Assembly (NCBI GenBank): GCA_002633025.1
Contig: NMRB01001653.1
Span: 33,995-97,994, forward strand
Length of the DNA: 64,000 nt
Reading direction: 5' to 3'
Source: Notospermus geniculatus
Taxonomy: Eukaryota; Nemertea; Pilidiophora; Heteronemertea; Lineidae
Below the pieces are notes generated by a model. The model did not search any database. It worked only from the letters and a program-made list of their open reading frames with translations, and had not been told where the DNA came from. Position numbers and translations under genes: made by a program. How positions within the stretch are numbered: position 1 is the stretch's first letter; the number at the start of each line of letters is the position of its first letter. Positions 11,635-22,830 of this stretch are shown here, piece by piece.

Positions 11635-12608
11635 GGTTAAACGCGCAGATTATTATAATGAAGGCCTATCCTTCGATATGCTGCTCCCATGTCAATACAT
11701 AAAAGCTAAATGAACTTTGGAATGACATTTCGAAATTCACGACGTGAAAAAAACGCCTGTGATTTTCTGTTAACCCCTCCAGGGTATCCACGTACATTGT
11801 ATGCATGTATTGTATTGTAATCATACATTCTCCAACTCTGGGGCGAAAGGCAAGACTACGGTGTTGGAGAATGATGCAATCACCGCCGGTGGCGTCGGCT
11901 ATCGACAAAAAGTGGCCCTTTAAAAGACTTATATCAAGCCTTCAGATTGCAAAAGATTTAAGATGGCAACAACTGCAGATATGCCTATCACATGCAAACC
12001 TTTGTTGTTTTTTATGCATTCTCCTCCGATGGGATACATCATTTGTTAAAGGCTAACGGTGTATATATCTGATTAAGCCTAGGCCTACTTCCAGTGCTTG
12101 CCAGTCGGCAAAGGATCCTATCCTAACAAAAAGAAACATAACCGCGCGCAGCTGGAAATATTTGCAATCATAACATGTTGTTCGAAGAGCTGCAAGATAA
12201 GTATAAATCGGTGGCAATGAAAAAACAACTGCATGTTCATCGACTTCCCTTATGATTACATTGTTTCGGTATATTGGTCAGGATGTTTGTTTATAATTTG
12301 AGACGAGTGTATGTGCGGTTATATACGCAAAAAATGACGTTATATGTCATGATATCTGTGAGGCTTTATCGGGCGTGTGAAAATCAGCAATTCACACTTT
12401 TTCTAGTACATTTGATTCTGTAATGTAAAGTTTCCCTCCAGACCCATGGCTAATGTGCATGAATGAGCTAATTAGGCCTACGCAAGGATTATGACGTAGG
12501 TGCAGAGCCTCTAATGGAAGGGAACACTCACAGATGGGGATCACTGAAAAACCTTACACCGCCGAACGTATTTCTCTACAACGATTCAAGATCATATCAC
12601 AACGACTA

Positions 12609-13175
12609 CAGGGTGTTTCAAAAAAAGTTGTCATCTCTAAAATATCTCCAAAACCCAAACCCATGAATATTTTTGGCTCAGATTTGGTATGTAGATAGGT
12701 CAGGATGCATGGAGGTGCTCGAGAAATTGGCTCTGACCGCTTCATGCATGGATGAATAAGAGGCCTCGGACTGAGCAGGTGCAAAATGCAAAAAAAAGGA
12801 AAGATTTATTTGAAAGCAATAAACACTTATTTCATTTGTTGCGTAGGCTACAGAATTTGCCAGGATTACTGGAATCTACCTTCCACATGGCCATTCAGAA
12901 GGGTTTGCAGAGTTCCCTTCAGCCCAGTCATTGAAATGTCCTCAGTGCACTTACATCATCATGGTTCTTTTATTGTTTGGAGGACACCTACATTTCGGAC
13001 CCTTTTACTTTTGGGGTCACTATTCCGTCATAACAAGACACCATCATACAACCATTACATAAACATTATGAGTATGTCTACACCTAGCAGCTTACAAAAT
13101 CTGAGCCAAAAATATTCATGGGTTGGGGTTCTAGGAGATATTTTAGAGATGACAACTTTTTTTTGAAACGCCCTG
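12609..13175. mobile_element. 567-bp element with CAGGGTGTTTC inverted ends (unit 2)
   Basis: Duplicated sister of 8068-8633, with the same arms and a few substitutions. It was copied by the segmental duplication. Confidence 0.8.
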
Positions 13176-13550
13176 TGGAGATCGTGACTAACAACGTCTT
13201 TATTTTCCATTATTTGCGGATATATCGGCCCATACATGTACGTGATATCCCTCAAAAATCCGTCCGATCATCAAGGAGCTCCCGGATCATTTTGCCGTGC
13301 TTTCCTCTTCCTCAATAAATTGTTCTTAATATAGACATGACCATAGAGACGTAAAATTGGACTCGCTGTCAATCCTGGCCTTTGACAGCGCTGTGATACA
13401 TCAAATGTCAAATTGTGCTAGCCCGCCATTCAAGCGGCAAATTGATAATGTTATAAACTGTTATTAATACACCTGTTATATCGATGCCAGGAGAGGCAGT
13501 CGAGCCTACATGGAAGTGTATGGCTGCCTTCGGGATAAACCAGCGTGCAA

Positions 13551-13968
13551 GTCGGAACGACCTGAGGCGAACTGCTTATCTGTCACTGGGCGGCGCATTT
13601 CACCTCGGACACAAGTCCAAGGCAGCCATGTTGTTATCAACAAAGCCACGTGACCGACCGTGGGACTATTTTCGCCGAATTTTGGCCTGCTAAGATATTC
13701 AACCTTATTTCCTGGATAAGTTGAGGCATATTATATATAAACTTACCGATATCTCACCCAATCTGCCAGTTATTGATCAATAACGCAACGTTTTTGTGTG
13801 ACCTATTTCGTTCATGCGCAGGGTGTGATGAGGCGACCGCATCCAAAGCCACATAAACTGAAGGCAATCACTGCGCATTCAAGATGGCTGCCTTGGAATT
13901 GTGTCCGAGGGGAAATGCGAGTGTCTACGGAAATTGCCGAGCAGTTGCCTTCGGAAGTTCCGAATGCC
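13551..13968. mobile_element. Imperfect inverted-repeat element (unit 2)
   Basis: Sister copy of 9005-9422 within the second segmental duplication unit; same arms and interior. Confidence 0.6.
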
Positions 13969-14480
13969 TGCGTGCATAAATCCGAGGTGGCCTGACTGGC
14001 TGCCCGGACTCGACATGTTATTTGGGGAGTTAATCGTCGTATTTTTCCTTCAGCTCGGGTAGTACGGTGTCGCCATAATGTGCACACCTCCCTTATTCGT
14101 CATGATGTAGTGCGCAGTAGGTCATAATTATGGGCGGTTATAACCGCAAAAAATGGCAATCATATCAAAGACGTTAATATTGACTGTATCGTATCATTTC
14201 AATGACATCTTGTGCATGGATGTGGATGTTTATATTGTCGAGCACAAATAAAAATGGCTGCTATCCCAGGGGGAGGGTAGTCATAAACTGGAAGAGCGCA
14301 ATCATTCATGCATGTGGGAAAGTAGGCCAACCTTGATTCATCAATTGAGCACCAGATGGCGTAAACTCCCTCCGCAGTTTCAAACCGCTACCCACTATGT
14401 TACCGGCGCTCAGAAACTGCTTCTAGTTGATGCGAGCCCAAAGTATCACCAATAGACGGCGTTAGCTGTCCGATTCGGGG

Positions 14481-14707
14481 AACCCCCGCTTGGAAGCTGC
14501 CGTGGCGACTTGCTGAGTAAACGGACCAAATTAGTGTTTCTCGTCCACCTTAAATGAAGCAACTGGATTATATATTCCCTTCAAAATGTCCTAAACATCG
14601 ATCAAATTTGCAAACGGCGTTAATCTTGTTGACTTTTTAATCGGAAAAGCATGAATATACAACTGTACATTGTGTAGACTTATTATATAACCAATCAGAA
14701 AGTGTGA
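14481..14707. repeat. 227-bp direct tandem duplication, copy 1
   Basis: The block starts AACCCCCGCTTGGAAGC and ends with CAATCAGAAAGTGTGA. It is repeated immediately at 14708 with almost no differences, so the duplication is recent or an assembly artefact. Confidence 0.95.
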
Positions 14708-14934
14708 AACCCCCGCTTGGAAGCTGCCGTGGCGACTTGCTGAGTAAACGGACCAAATTAGTGTTTCTCGTCCACCTTAAATGAAGCAACTGGATTATAT
14801 ATCCCCTTCAAAATGTCCTAAACATCGATCAAATTTGCAAACGGCGTTAATCTTGTTGACTTTTTAATCGGAAAAGCATGAATATACAACTGTACATTGT
14901 GTAGACTTATTATATAACCAATCAGAAAGTGTGT
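14708..14934. repeat. 227-bp direct tandem duplication, copy 2
   Basis: Direct repeat of 14481-14707; the clearest difference is ATATTCCC against ATATCCCC in the middle. The sequence diverges after GAAAGTGTG. Confidence 0.95.
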
Positions 14935-16326
14935 TACGGGGCGGCGTCGGTTAAACCTGTGATGATGGCTTATGATTGGATCCCTCATCAAACAGCGCCG
15001 TCTATTGCTGATCCTTCACTTTTGGCGCCAGTCATGCCAGTGTTTAGTGGGTCTAGACTATAGCCTACCTATGGCCAACCAACCACTGGGGACGAGTGTA
15101 CAGATGGCTGTCCTTATGATGTGTGCGGGATGTTTTCTGCGTTCAGGTCTAGTTACATCCTCGCACCCAGGGTCTTCACAACCGGCTCCCCTTCTCGCGC
15201 TTGGTTCAGACCCTGGCGACATCCATGCCATTTTAGCGGCGAACCAGCGGAGTAGATCTAGTACTGGACTCCGCCGAATTCAGCAAATCACAGCGAAGCT
15301 TCTATCCCGTCTTGGTCATTCCCAAATATGGCAGCTGTAAAAATTTTTCGATTCGCTGACAAACTCGCTGAATTTCTGATTGTTCCTGAATAAACTTCCC
15401 GTCAAAATGATTCTCACGGATTATCTAGATAACGAGTACGTACCAATGGGTTCAAAACACGAATGTATGATCCAGTTCATGTGTTTGGGGCAGCTATCAT
15501 TCGACAGTGTGCATAAATTATGGAATGAGATGCAATGCTACGAGACTGGTATCCGGTAACTCGTTACGCCAGATCTATGTGCAGACGTTGTAGCACTAGG
15601 CGCAATATTTGGTTATTACATCAAGTGGCATTTCCCCACTGCATTGCATGGTTTATTTGTGAACTACCAATTGGCGGGCACACATGAGGGAATGTCCCTC
15701 TAATCCACCGAAACGGGGTGGATGTCCTCAGGGCATTGAGGGAGGGTACGACCGTAAATGAGATTCTCAAGATGGTCTAGTTATGACGTCCTCTGACCTG
15801 AAAAAATGTCAGTCGGTACCAGGTCATGGCCTACATCACCAAACGCTCAGCACTGAATCATTTGAGCTCAATCTGCCTGTGTTGGTGACATGCACAGCAC
15901 GAACTTGCCACTTGAACAATATTCAATTCATTTCAACGACTGTCCATTTCAATACGCTCGCCTGGTAAGTAATTACAACTAGCTGGGTAGAGTTCAGAAG
16001 CCCAAGAAAAATCCATATTGAAAAGGATTGATCGCAGGGGGGACGTGATTGTAGTGTCTTTTATGTATCTGGCTCCAAACTACTTTGAAGAGAGTTAAGG
16101 GGCTGATAATTGGTGATCAGGCTTTGATTAGCAAACTTGTGATTGGGAACATCCTTCACTGTCTTCCAGCATTGTCGAACGATCATTATGAAAATAAACA
16201 TAATGAAAAGAAAATGTAGGGGAAGCTACTCTTTCTTTAATAATATTGTGCCTGAACTATCAAGACTGATCAAATAAAGAGGTTCTGTCGCCTTCAGCAC
16301 TGTAGTTTAAAATGTCCCTTTAATGC
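14935..16326. other. No gene recognised
   Basis: The longest frame (14972-15340, plus) has no recognisable domain. Near 15737-15774 there is a reverse-complement trace of the 53-bp repeat found at 24.4 and 30.5 kb (GGGTACGACCGTAAATGAG). I see nothing else. Confidence 0.4.
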
Positions 16327-16327
16327 C

Positions 16328-16627
16328 TAAGTCCGGTGGTCGAGTGGTTAGCGCGCTTGACTTCCAAACTGTGCAATGGGTCGGCGCGGGTTCGACTCCG
16401 GGCGAAGGCATATAATTGTGAAACAAAATGTGAAAAACTCGAGGGTCCGTCGGATGGGACTGAAAGCCGTGGTCCCTTGTACCTGAGTGTCTATGCCAGG
16501 GCAAGTAAAAGACCCCACACAGGTGGACTGTAGCCTGTCGTGGACTCCATACCTCCGGCAAAAACCCAACAGGGTTACGACGCCGGTAAAATGATATGAT
16601 ATATGATATATGATATGATATATATTA
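16328..16627 (+). mobile_element. tRNA-derived SINE with TGATA-rich tail
   Basis: The tRNA-like head has a box A-like GGTGGTCGAGTGGTTAGC (from about 16335) and a box B-like GGTTCGACTCC (about 16389). It is followed by a body with AAGTAAAAGACCCC and a short tandem tail of ATGATATGATATATGATAT. Head, body and simple-sequence tail in that order are diagnostic of a SINE. The AAGTAAAAGACCC word also occurs in the SINE at 23.9 kb, so the bodies may be related. Confidence 0.8.
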
Positions 16628-16633
16628 AAAACC

Positions 16634-16742
16634 AGGGGCCTGTTTCATAAATGACTTTAAGTTAATGGTACCATTAACTCAATGCATTTTCCATTTGGTT
16701 GAAGGTACCATAAGCTTAAAGTCACTTTATGAAACAGGCCCC
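16634..16742. mobile_element. Hairpin MITE, GGGGCCTGTTTCATAAA family
   Basis: The left arm GGGGCCTGTTTCATAAATGA pairs with TCACTTTATGAAACAGGCCCC, and the inner arms also pair (TTAATGGTACC and GGTACCATAAGC). It is a near-complete hairpin of ~109 bp, with a related copy 217 bp downstream. Confidence 0.85.
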
Positions 16743-16958
16743 ATTTCTGAGATTTGTTGTATATGTATGAATAGGCCTTTTATAAAGCATTTTGCTGGCT
16801 ACGCAGTTTTTTCGCCAGGCGGCGAGCCCATGAACCATTGCGGTCAGGTGGTGCAGAGCAGTGAGTCAGAGTCCAATCCAATCCAATCCAGGTTTTCTCA
16901 GTCCAGGGTTTTCGAATACCCCTTTTATAAATGTTCTATTTTGGAAATCTCGAGAACA

Positions 16959-17067
16959 AGAGCCTATTTCATAAAGTGACTTAAAGCTAATGGTACCTTT
17001 AACCAAATGGAAAATGCAATGAAGTTAATGGTACCATTAGCTTAAAGTCACTTTATGAAACAGGTCC
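16959..17067. mobile_element. Hairpin MITE, GGGGCCTGTTTCATAAA family, second copy
   Basis: The arms GCCTATTTCATAAAGTGAC and GTCACTTTATGAAACAGG pair, and the interior again includes AATGGTACC arms. It is in the opposite inner orientation to the 16634 copy and more diverged at its left end. Confidence 0.8.
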
Positions 17068-17565
17068 CAAGTCATTAGTCAGTCACCATGACTGTGCAGT
17101 GCAGGAATGGTGTTCGTAGCTGCGAGAATTTTCCCAACCAACGTTTCTCTGAACTACGGCTTTGATTGCATTATCGGTAACATATTGAAAAATATATCTT
17201 CTGGCATCACGAATCGGATTAACCACGGTGTCAGGTGTGATTCGTTGATGTTCTAATCTTTGATTCTGGTTGTCCTTTTTGCAATCTTAAAAAACATGTT
17301 GTAATTTTCGTTTTCATTTTATTTTCATTTTTCCTCATCAATAGACAGAAAACTTTAGATTAGTACTTAATCCTACCAACCTGCGCGCTGCAGTCGTGGC
17401 TTGTTTGGTAGGACCAGTATTGTCCGCCATTTTTGGAGGAATTCTGCCAGTGACGTCACTTGGAAATTTTATGTAAATTATATAAATTTATTCAATTCTC
17501 AATATGGCTGACGTACTGGAATGCAGATAGAAGGTGACCTCCATTTGACCTAGGAAATCCACCAA

Positions 17566-17967
17566 TCACAGAGGTGTTAAAAATAGAAAGGTATCAACAT
17601 AATAGTTCCTATACTTATCACCTGCGCCAAAACGGCCAATCAGATTCACGAACGCGATAGGCACGACCGGTCCTAACAAACGCAAAAGTCCGATGTTAGG
17701 ACCGGGTACCAGTCTAAGAAAATCTGGTCTTCCAACGCCATGATACGCCGGGGATGTTTCCAAACACCATATCTCAATCATCATACCCCCTGCATCACAA
17801 TAGGTCATTGCCAATAAAACAGGTGGTACAAGTGAATTGGGTACGGCTAATCGTCGGAGGTTCAGGCTGTATAGGTGAGCTGGCCTCCAGGCATTCTCAC
17901 CACTAAAATCATCACACTTTTCGCATTGTTCAATTTTGTTCCCGACTTTTCGCCCTTTTCCTCTCAC
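17566..17967 (-). CDS. Possible middle exon, LamG/PAN gene copy A
   Basis: An open stretch of 133 codons lies between the LamG exon and the end of the unit. It includes EIWCLETSP and GRPDFLRLVPGPN, and the same reading is kept in copy B (25533-25940). Related stretches exist in copies C (about 32330-32447) and D (about 40640-40760), where a 3-bp insertion beside EIWCLETSP keeps the frame. Candidate acceptors lie just before GGGGTATGATGA (TGATGCAG) and before CCTGAACCTCC (TATACAG). No domain is recognised, and the true exon is probably shorter than the open frame. It could also be conserved only because it was recently duplicated. Confidence 0.3.
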   Translation of the reverse strand: MRGKGRKVGNKIEQCEKCDDFSGENAWRPAHLYSLNLRRLAVPNSLVPPVLLAMTYCDAGGMMIEIWCLETSPAYHGVGRPDFLRLVPGPNIGLLRLLGPVVPIAFVNLIGRFGAGDKYRNYYVDTFLFLTPL

Positions 17968-17987
17968 GTAATCTATTGACTAGATGA

Positions 17988-18563
17988 ATGGGGAACCGGA
18001 GGAACTAACGTCACGACGTGGCGCTGTGAGCGGTGCGACCGAAGTTTCTTTTTTCTAAGTAGATCTTTAAAAACCCAGTTTTCTCCATTTATCATAGATA
18101 ATATCGAATAAAAGGATCTTAAATATTCTGTTTGACACAGAAATAATTAAGAGAAAAATAATTTTCAACTTTTGGGAAAGTTTGACAGCGATGGTATCAT
18201 AAGCCTGTTTTCCAGTGGGCTAAGTGTATTACTACGCCGATATGGAGTGGCTGCATTGAAATATCGTGCGAAATTACCCCTCATATTTTCAGCACCCCCA
18301 AACCCTGAAATTATCATGGTCAACCCACAACGAAAACTTTACGGTTTAAGCATTAGGCTAGGGGTACGTTGTGTCCGAACGGTTCCTTCCAACGAAACTC
18401 TGGGACAAATCTACGAGCACAGGCATCTCGCCATTTCTAATGGTAAATGCACTGGCCACGGATTACAGGTACATGACCACCTAAAACGACGTCAATAACG
18501 TCGCTTCGGTGGCATCGCTCGCAGCGCCGACCTGTCGGGATAAACGGCACGCGGGTTCCTCAT
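17988..18563. mobile_element. GGAACC-end MITE in copy A
   Basis: The left end reads ATGGGGAACCGG, followed by AACTAACGTCACGACGTGGC. The right end GCGGGTTCCTCAT, preceded by GCGAGCGATG-type sequence in inverse, forms the partner. It abuts the 3' end of the LamG exon. Relatives are at 25963-26333, 27682-28061 and 62860-63227, with a solo end at 59848-59923. It is non-autonomous, with no coding frame. Confidence 0.7.
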
Positions 18564-19351
18564 TGTCGTAACAGGTTGATTATAATGATATTTTCATCAA
18601 ATTGTTGTAGTTCTAGAAGATTAGGCCTACCTTCACTTCCACTTTCTAAAGATCGCACCGGCTTCTTGTCAACGTATACAAGAAAACAACACATGCTTCC
18701 AATAAAATGAGGCAAAGAAAAATGGCCCGAGGCACCAATGTCAAAATTCGCCGGTGTAGTTTGAACTCCGCTTTGAAATAGTTGAACTAACAAAGGATTT
18801 CGCTCAAGGTAACTAACAGCACAATGCTTGCCACTTTGGCTTCTGGTGATTGTTATCTTATTGGCAAAGACATCAAAATCAACGTTGACCCTTATCCAGC
18901 TCGCGTCATCTGGGGTAGAGAAATTGGCGCAGCCTGGTTCCACGTGCCTCTCAGTGAAGAAGTGTTTTCCCATACCGTACATACACCATATGTGAAACGC
19001 ACCGAGGTCGGCATTGTAGAGGACCCCTCCATTCAATGCAAAGCCAAAAGTAATGGTAACCACCATAACATGCTTTTGAGCAATCTCGTGGCTAAATTTA
19101 ACATATATCTCGTAACCAAAATAGCCCAGTCGACCCCTTAGTCTCATAGGGGGGATCGGAATCCATTTGTCATATTTGCCACGCAGTGCAGTTCGTGGAT
19201 ATTCTGAGGGGCCAGCTCCTGGTTTCACATTTCGGCCGGTTAAATTTCCGTTGTTCCCGGCTATGATGTCCTTTCCTCCATAGAGCTGCGACAGTGGCCA
19301 AAATCCTGTTTGATATACACAGGTATTTAATATTTTCTTTTTCATAATAGA
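18560..19351 (-). CDS. LamG/concanavalin-like domain exon, LamG/PAN gene copy A
   Basis: One exon encodes a ~260-residue LamG-like domain. Near the start are CVYQTGFWPLSQLYGGKDI and GNNGNLTG, the usual 'FWPL..YGG.D..GN.' opening of secreted LamG-like domains. Later come WIRVNVDFDVFANKITITRS and FDIGASGHFSLPHFIGSMCC, which fit the closing strands of the beta-sandwich. Cysteines suggest an extracellular protein. The exon probably starts at 19351, after the acceptor ATTAG that directly precedes TCT ATT ATG; copy D has its acceptor at the same place. The TGA at the end lies at the junction with a MITE, so the true exon may instead splice at the GTTACG donor just before it. Upstream, at 20065-19934, is a signal-peptide-like first exon. 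The PAN exon expected downstream is absent, so copy A may be incomplete. Confidence 0.8.
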   Translation of the reverse strand, partial: SIMKKKILNTCVYQTGFWPLSQLYGGKDIIAGNNGNLTGRNVKPGAGPSEYPRTALRGKYDKWIPIPPMRLRGRLGYFGYEIYVKFSHEIAQKHVMVVTITFGFALNGGVLYNADLGAFHIWCMYGMGKHFFTERHVEPGCANFSTPDDASWIRVNVDFDVFANKITITRSQSGKHCAVSYLERNPLLVQLFQSGVQTTPANFDIGASGHFSLPHFIGSMCCFLVYVDKKPVRSLESGSEGRPNLLELQQFDENIIIINLLRQ

Positions 19352-19448
19352 CTAATTATCAAGGAGGAACTACATGTATTCAAAAGATCATTTATTCACA
19401 TAAATGTACATGTACCGGTAGCCTACATGTATATGCTTTCGTCAGAAT

Positions 19449-19790
19449 AAACGGAAAATGCTGGTCTGTTTGGATGAGCAACGGAAAATATTGGTCTGAA
19501 TCAGTGAGAGAACGGAAAATGCTGGTCTGAATCAGTGAGAGAACGGAAAATAGTGGTCTGATTGGATGAGCAACGGAAAATGGTGGTCTGATTCAGTGAG
19601 AGAACGGAAAATCCTGGTCTGAATCAGTGAGAAAACGGAAAATGCTGCTCTGAATTAGTGAGAGAATGGAAAATTGTGGTCTGATTCAGTGACAGGACGG
19701 AAAATGCTGGTCTGATTCGATGAGAGAACGGAAAATGCTGGCTTGAATCGGTGAGAGAACGGGAAATGCTGGTCTGATTCGATGTTAGGA
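19449..19790. repeat. 31-bp minisatellite in LamG intron, copy A
   Basis: About eleven units of roughly 31 bp (GAACGGAAAATGCTGGTCTG then AATCAGTGAGA) with internal variants. It lies between the signal-peptide exon and the LamG exon, as in copies B and D. Confidence 0.9.
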
Positions 19791-19933
19791 GGAAAGCTGA
19801 TAGCCTAAACATCGCCTCCAGATAACTTATTCCAGCGTGGAAGTGATGTTGAGGCGGTTCTTTCGCCCACAAGAAGAGAAACGTTTTTTTTTTCAAATAT
19901 ATTGTTCAGCTGGTATAGCCTACAAATTGATTC

Positions 19934-20065
19934 CTACGTCTGTCTGTACCCGTACAATATGGTAACAGATCCGTAACTTTCATATGATTTCATTCCTCCG
20001 GTGACGACAGCAGAGCAGTGCGACAAAGCAACCCATATAAAACATCCCTGGTTCACCAGGTCCAT
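19934..20065 (-). CDS. Signal-peptide-like first exon, LamG/PAN gene copy A
   Basis: An ATG in strong context (ACACCATGGACC) opens a 43-codon frame beginning MDLVNQGCFIWVALSHCSAV. That has a short polar start, a hydrophobic core and small residues, consistent with a secretion signal. The same start is kept in copies B (28199) and D (43927). The frame's own stop is probably not used: a donor within it, perhaps GGGTACAG or an earlier GT, would join it to the LamG exon ~600 bp downstream on the minus strand. The exact donor is not resolved. A TATAAAA word lies ~195 bp upstream (20258-20264, minus), but it is not shared with the other copies. Confidence 0.5.
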   Translation of the reverse strand: MDLVNQGCFIWVALSHCSAVVTGGMKSYESYGSVTILYGYRQT

Positions 20066-21163
20066 GGTGTTACCCACCTATCACTCGGGATTGTCCTCCG
20101 TGCGGACACTTCAGCATCACCAGAATCACCAAGTAGTGGTCCATAAATTGTAGCATTTCCGCAATGGCATTAAGACATAACGGGTGTGAAATCTGATCAG
20201 ACCGAAACAACTCACAAACCAGATGACGTTGGTAATTTGGAGCAGTGTCAGAGGTACTAGTTTTATAGACGTATTCTAGTGTATCTTGTATCTGGTGCCT
20301 GAGGAACCCGTTTTATACAAGTGTGTCGTAGAGTTTATCCTTGTATCTGGTGTCAATTACCAGTTTAGCAATGTAGACTCCATGTATACCTGTACGTCAT
20401 ACACTAAATGCGTGTGTTCGGATTTTTTGGCGTCCGCGCAACCTACATGAACATTTACATCCGAGAAGAGACTGCGCACCAGCACACCGACTTTTCCGAC
20501 GTTTACCGAACGTTTTCCGGAGTTCTAAGCCAGGTGATCTTGTTCCCAAAAAGACAGCAGAGCTCGACGCAACGAAACCAACCGCCGCGTAGCGGCAAAT
20601 CAGCGAAGCTTGCTAATTACGTGTGCGTTTCACAGCTATCATTTTGGCCTTGGAGGGGAAATTTCGCCTGAAACTTTGTCACCTGATTCTGAATTTAAAA
20701 GAGTAAGACGGGCGTTCAAACCGTACAGGATCGGTGTGTATCAGAATTCTGAGAGTAACTCATGTGAAAATTAGTCCAAAACGGGATCGAGTGATGAGTT
20801 TGAAACGTTTTTTGGTAACCGGCGATGAAGATGTGACGTCATCATCGATCTGGGCCATAAATTATTCTCAGGGACGACGCTGCACGATAATGAATTTAGC
20901 CCATTTCGCTCGCTGAATAAGTGACGTCACCGATGGTGTCATGATCGCTGTTCGAAAACGAAGTTAGTCCATTCTGCTCAGCCGTTTCACAACACATGCA
21001 ACAAACACATGAAACATACAAATAAACATGACCATGATGACTGTCAAACATCGTCATGATCGTACATGTCGTAGGCAGGCCTACATGTTCCCATCTGATC
21101 TGTGTCATCAGTATAATCATTACCCCAATCGGCTCCCCCCAATCTAAGACAACTACTATAAAA

Positions 21164-21317
21164 TAGAGGTTATGCACGTGACGTCATCAGCCCGCGTGAC
21201 GCCATGTTGGATGGAACGACGCAGCGCATGTGACGGTCTGTATCTGCTCCGTACCATCCAGCGTGGCGGCATACCCATTGATGACGTCATTTGATGACGT
21301 CAGTGCATAGCCTCTAT
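21164..21317. mobile_element. Short inverted-repeat element rich in TGACGTCA
   Basis: The ends TAGAGGTTATGCAC and GTGCATAGCCTCTA are imperfect inverses, and inner arms CGCCATGTTGGATGG and CCATCCAGCGTGGCGG also pair. It carries three GTGACGTCA or TGATGACGTCA words, the form bound by CREB/ATF proteins. Confidence 0.7.
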
Positions 21318-21734
21318 GGGTGTATTCGACTCCCTGTTCTCATCTGCACCCGAACAGGCCGTGAACAAGGAAAGTGTTCTTGAGTCTCGAATAGGAAAGT
21401 GCAGGTTACTATGGTTTCACTTTCGGCGTCCTAAAAGTCCCAAAGTTTTTCAAGTACATGTACTTCCAGATTATTCAGTTTAGAATAAGGATATGTCATT
21501 CATGTCATTTCTGCTTGATCCTAAACCTCGAATAATTACATTATGATCTGACAAAAAATATTTATTAAAAGTTGCCGCCAGTGTCCGCCATCTTTGTTCT
21601 CGACTGTTCCCGTCTGCACCACCAGCCGAGGTGGTGTGAGATTCGGGAACAGGAACACGTTCCCGAACGCGTTCTCGGCTGTTCGACACTTCAGGAACAC
21701 CGTTCTCTGCACCGGTCAACCACCATAACAACCA

Positions 21735-22320
21735 CCATAAAATTAGGTCGTCGTTTACGTCATGGCGATTTCTTGGCAACCCGCACATGCGCAGTAGCCA
21801 TTTTCCTTGACAACGCGGAGGCTGGTGTGTTTACATTGGTTTCAACGAAGGATTCCGGCAATCGGCAGCATTTTTGGTGGTTCTCTTCGATATTTCTGCA
21901 CGGGAGCCCTTAATTACACTGTGAACGGGTCTGGTAACAGTTGAGGAACGGAAAAATCACTGGTTTCCCCGCCGGTTTCCCAAAGTTTGAGCGAAGAATG
22001 GGGTGAATTCGCGATCGACCGGCCACGTGCAACGCCATTTTTGTCCATTCGGAGACCCAACCCGGGCGACTTTTCCTATAAATCTAACCCGATTTTCATG
22101 ATGGTAACGATTTTCAGGAGCACCAGGTTATTATCTCGAGGACCAACACACTTATAAACACAAAGCTGGGCGAAAAGCCCACAGAAAACGGCAAAATGTG
22201 CGACCCACCGGCAATCCTTCGTTGAAAGCCATTAAAACATTGACTTCCGGCTTGGACCAAGGAAAACAGCAAAATGCGCATGCGCGAATTATCCATGGCA
22301 ATGACCTAATTACGAAGTTT
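21735..22320. mobile_element. Inverted-repeat element with CATGCGC motifs
   Basis: The left arm (AATTAGGTC, then ACATGCGCAG, TTTTCCTTG and TTTCAACGAAGGATT) appears in reverse order and complement on the right (AATCCTTCGTTGAAAG, CCAAGGAAAA, GCGCATGCGC, GACCTAATT). The arms are ~110 bp and diverged. TGCGCATGCGC at about 22274 matches the NRF-1 consensus, so this might alternatively be promoter sequence, but the symmetry favours a transposon. Confidence 0.55.
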
Positions 22321-22657
22321 GTTCTCATCTATAGCTAGGCCTAGGCCTTTTTGCTGGCGGGCAGGTGACTTGGTGGCCTGCGACTCGGGGTCTCTACTCT
22401 GACTATGTGTTGTCATGACCATGGATGTTGTGATGTTCGTGTGTGTGGGTCGTTTAACGTTGGTTGGCCTCTGCCCAGCTCTGCCGGCATGTCTGCTGTG
22501 TGTGCCCTAGGCCTAGGCGACACGCTAGCTAGGTTAGGTTAGGTTGGGTGGTCTGCACTGACGTGACTCCCCTCACCTCGTGTATGAGGACTGATCGTGT
22601 GGTTTGCCCCTAGCCCTAGGCCTACTTCTTAAATGCATAATATCATAGAGAGAGTAT

Positions 22658-22715
22658 ATGCTTTCGCTGCTTTATGAGAGAACGTCGCTTTTCTCTCGTG
22701 TAGCAGCGAAAGCAT
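22658..22715. other. Perfect 14-bp stem-loop
   Basis: ATGCTTTCGCTGCT pairs exactly with AGCAGCGAAAGCAT across a 30-nt loop that itself has GAGAGAA and TTCTCTC arms. It could be a small MITE remnant or a structured RNA; there is no further evidence. Confidence 0.5.
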
Positions 22716-22830
22716 CAAGTTCAACATCGCTACATCATGGTAAACCACCCCTAGGCCTAGGCCTATCGAAGCCCAACCGGTTCAATACTAATTCTGGTTC
22801 GCTTTTTGTGTCAGACCGGAAGCAAACTAA

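Larger units (their letters stand above)
9938..14480. repeat. Tandem segmental duplication, unit 2
   Basis: This is the second direct copy of 3690-9937, with the same order of SINE, GC-rich inverted-repeat element, CAGGGTGTTT element and the 9.0-kb inverted-repeat element. It lacks two transposons seen in unit 1, which supplies precise empty sites for them. The copy ends at CCGATTCGGGG, where a 227-bp tandem duplication begins. Confidence 0.9.
20560..22795. other. Extra block in unit 1, no gene recognised
   Basis: In unit 2 the sequence passes from GACAGCAGAGCTCG straight to TTCGCTTTTC, whereas unit 1 has ~2.2 kb here. The block contains the inverted-repeat elements at 21164 and 21735, several TGACGTCA words and a short hairpin at 22658. 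No intact coding frame is recognised. Confidence 0.6.

Noticed and set aside
14972-15340. 122-codon frame as a gene
   Set aside because: No recognisable domain, no supporting splice or promoter signal, and composition close to chance.
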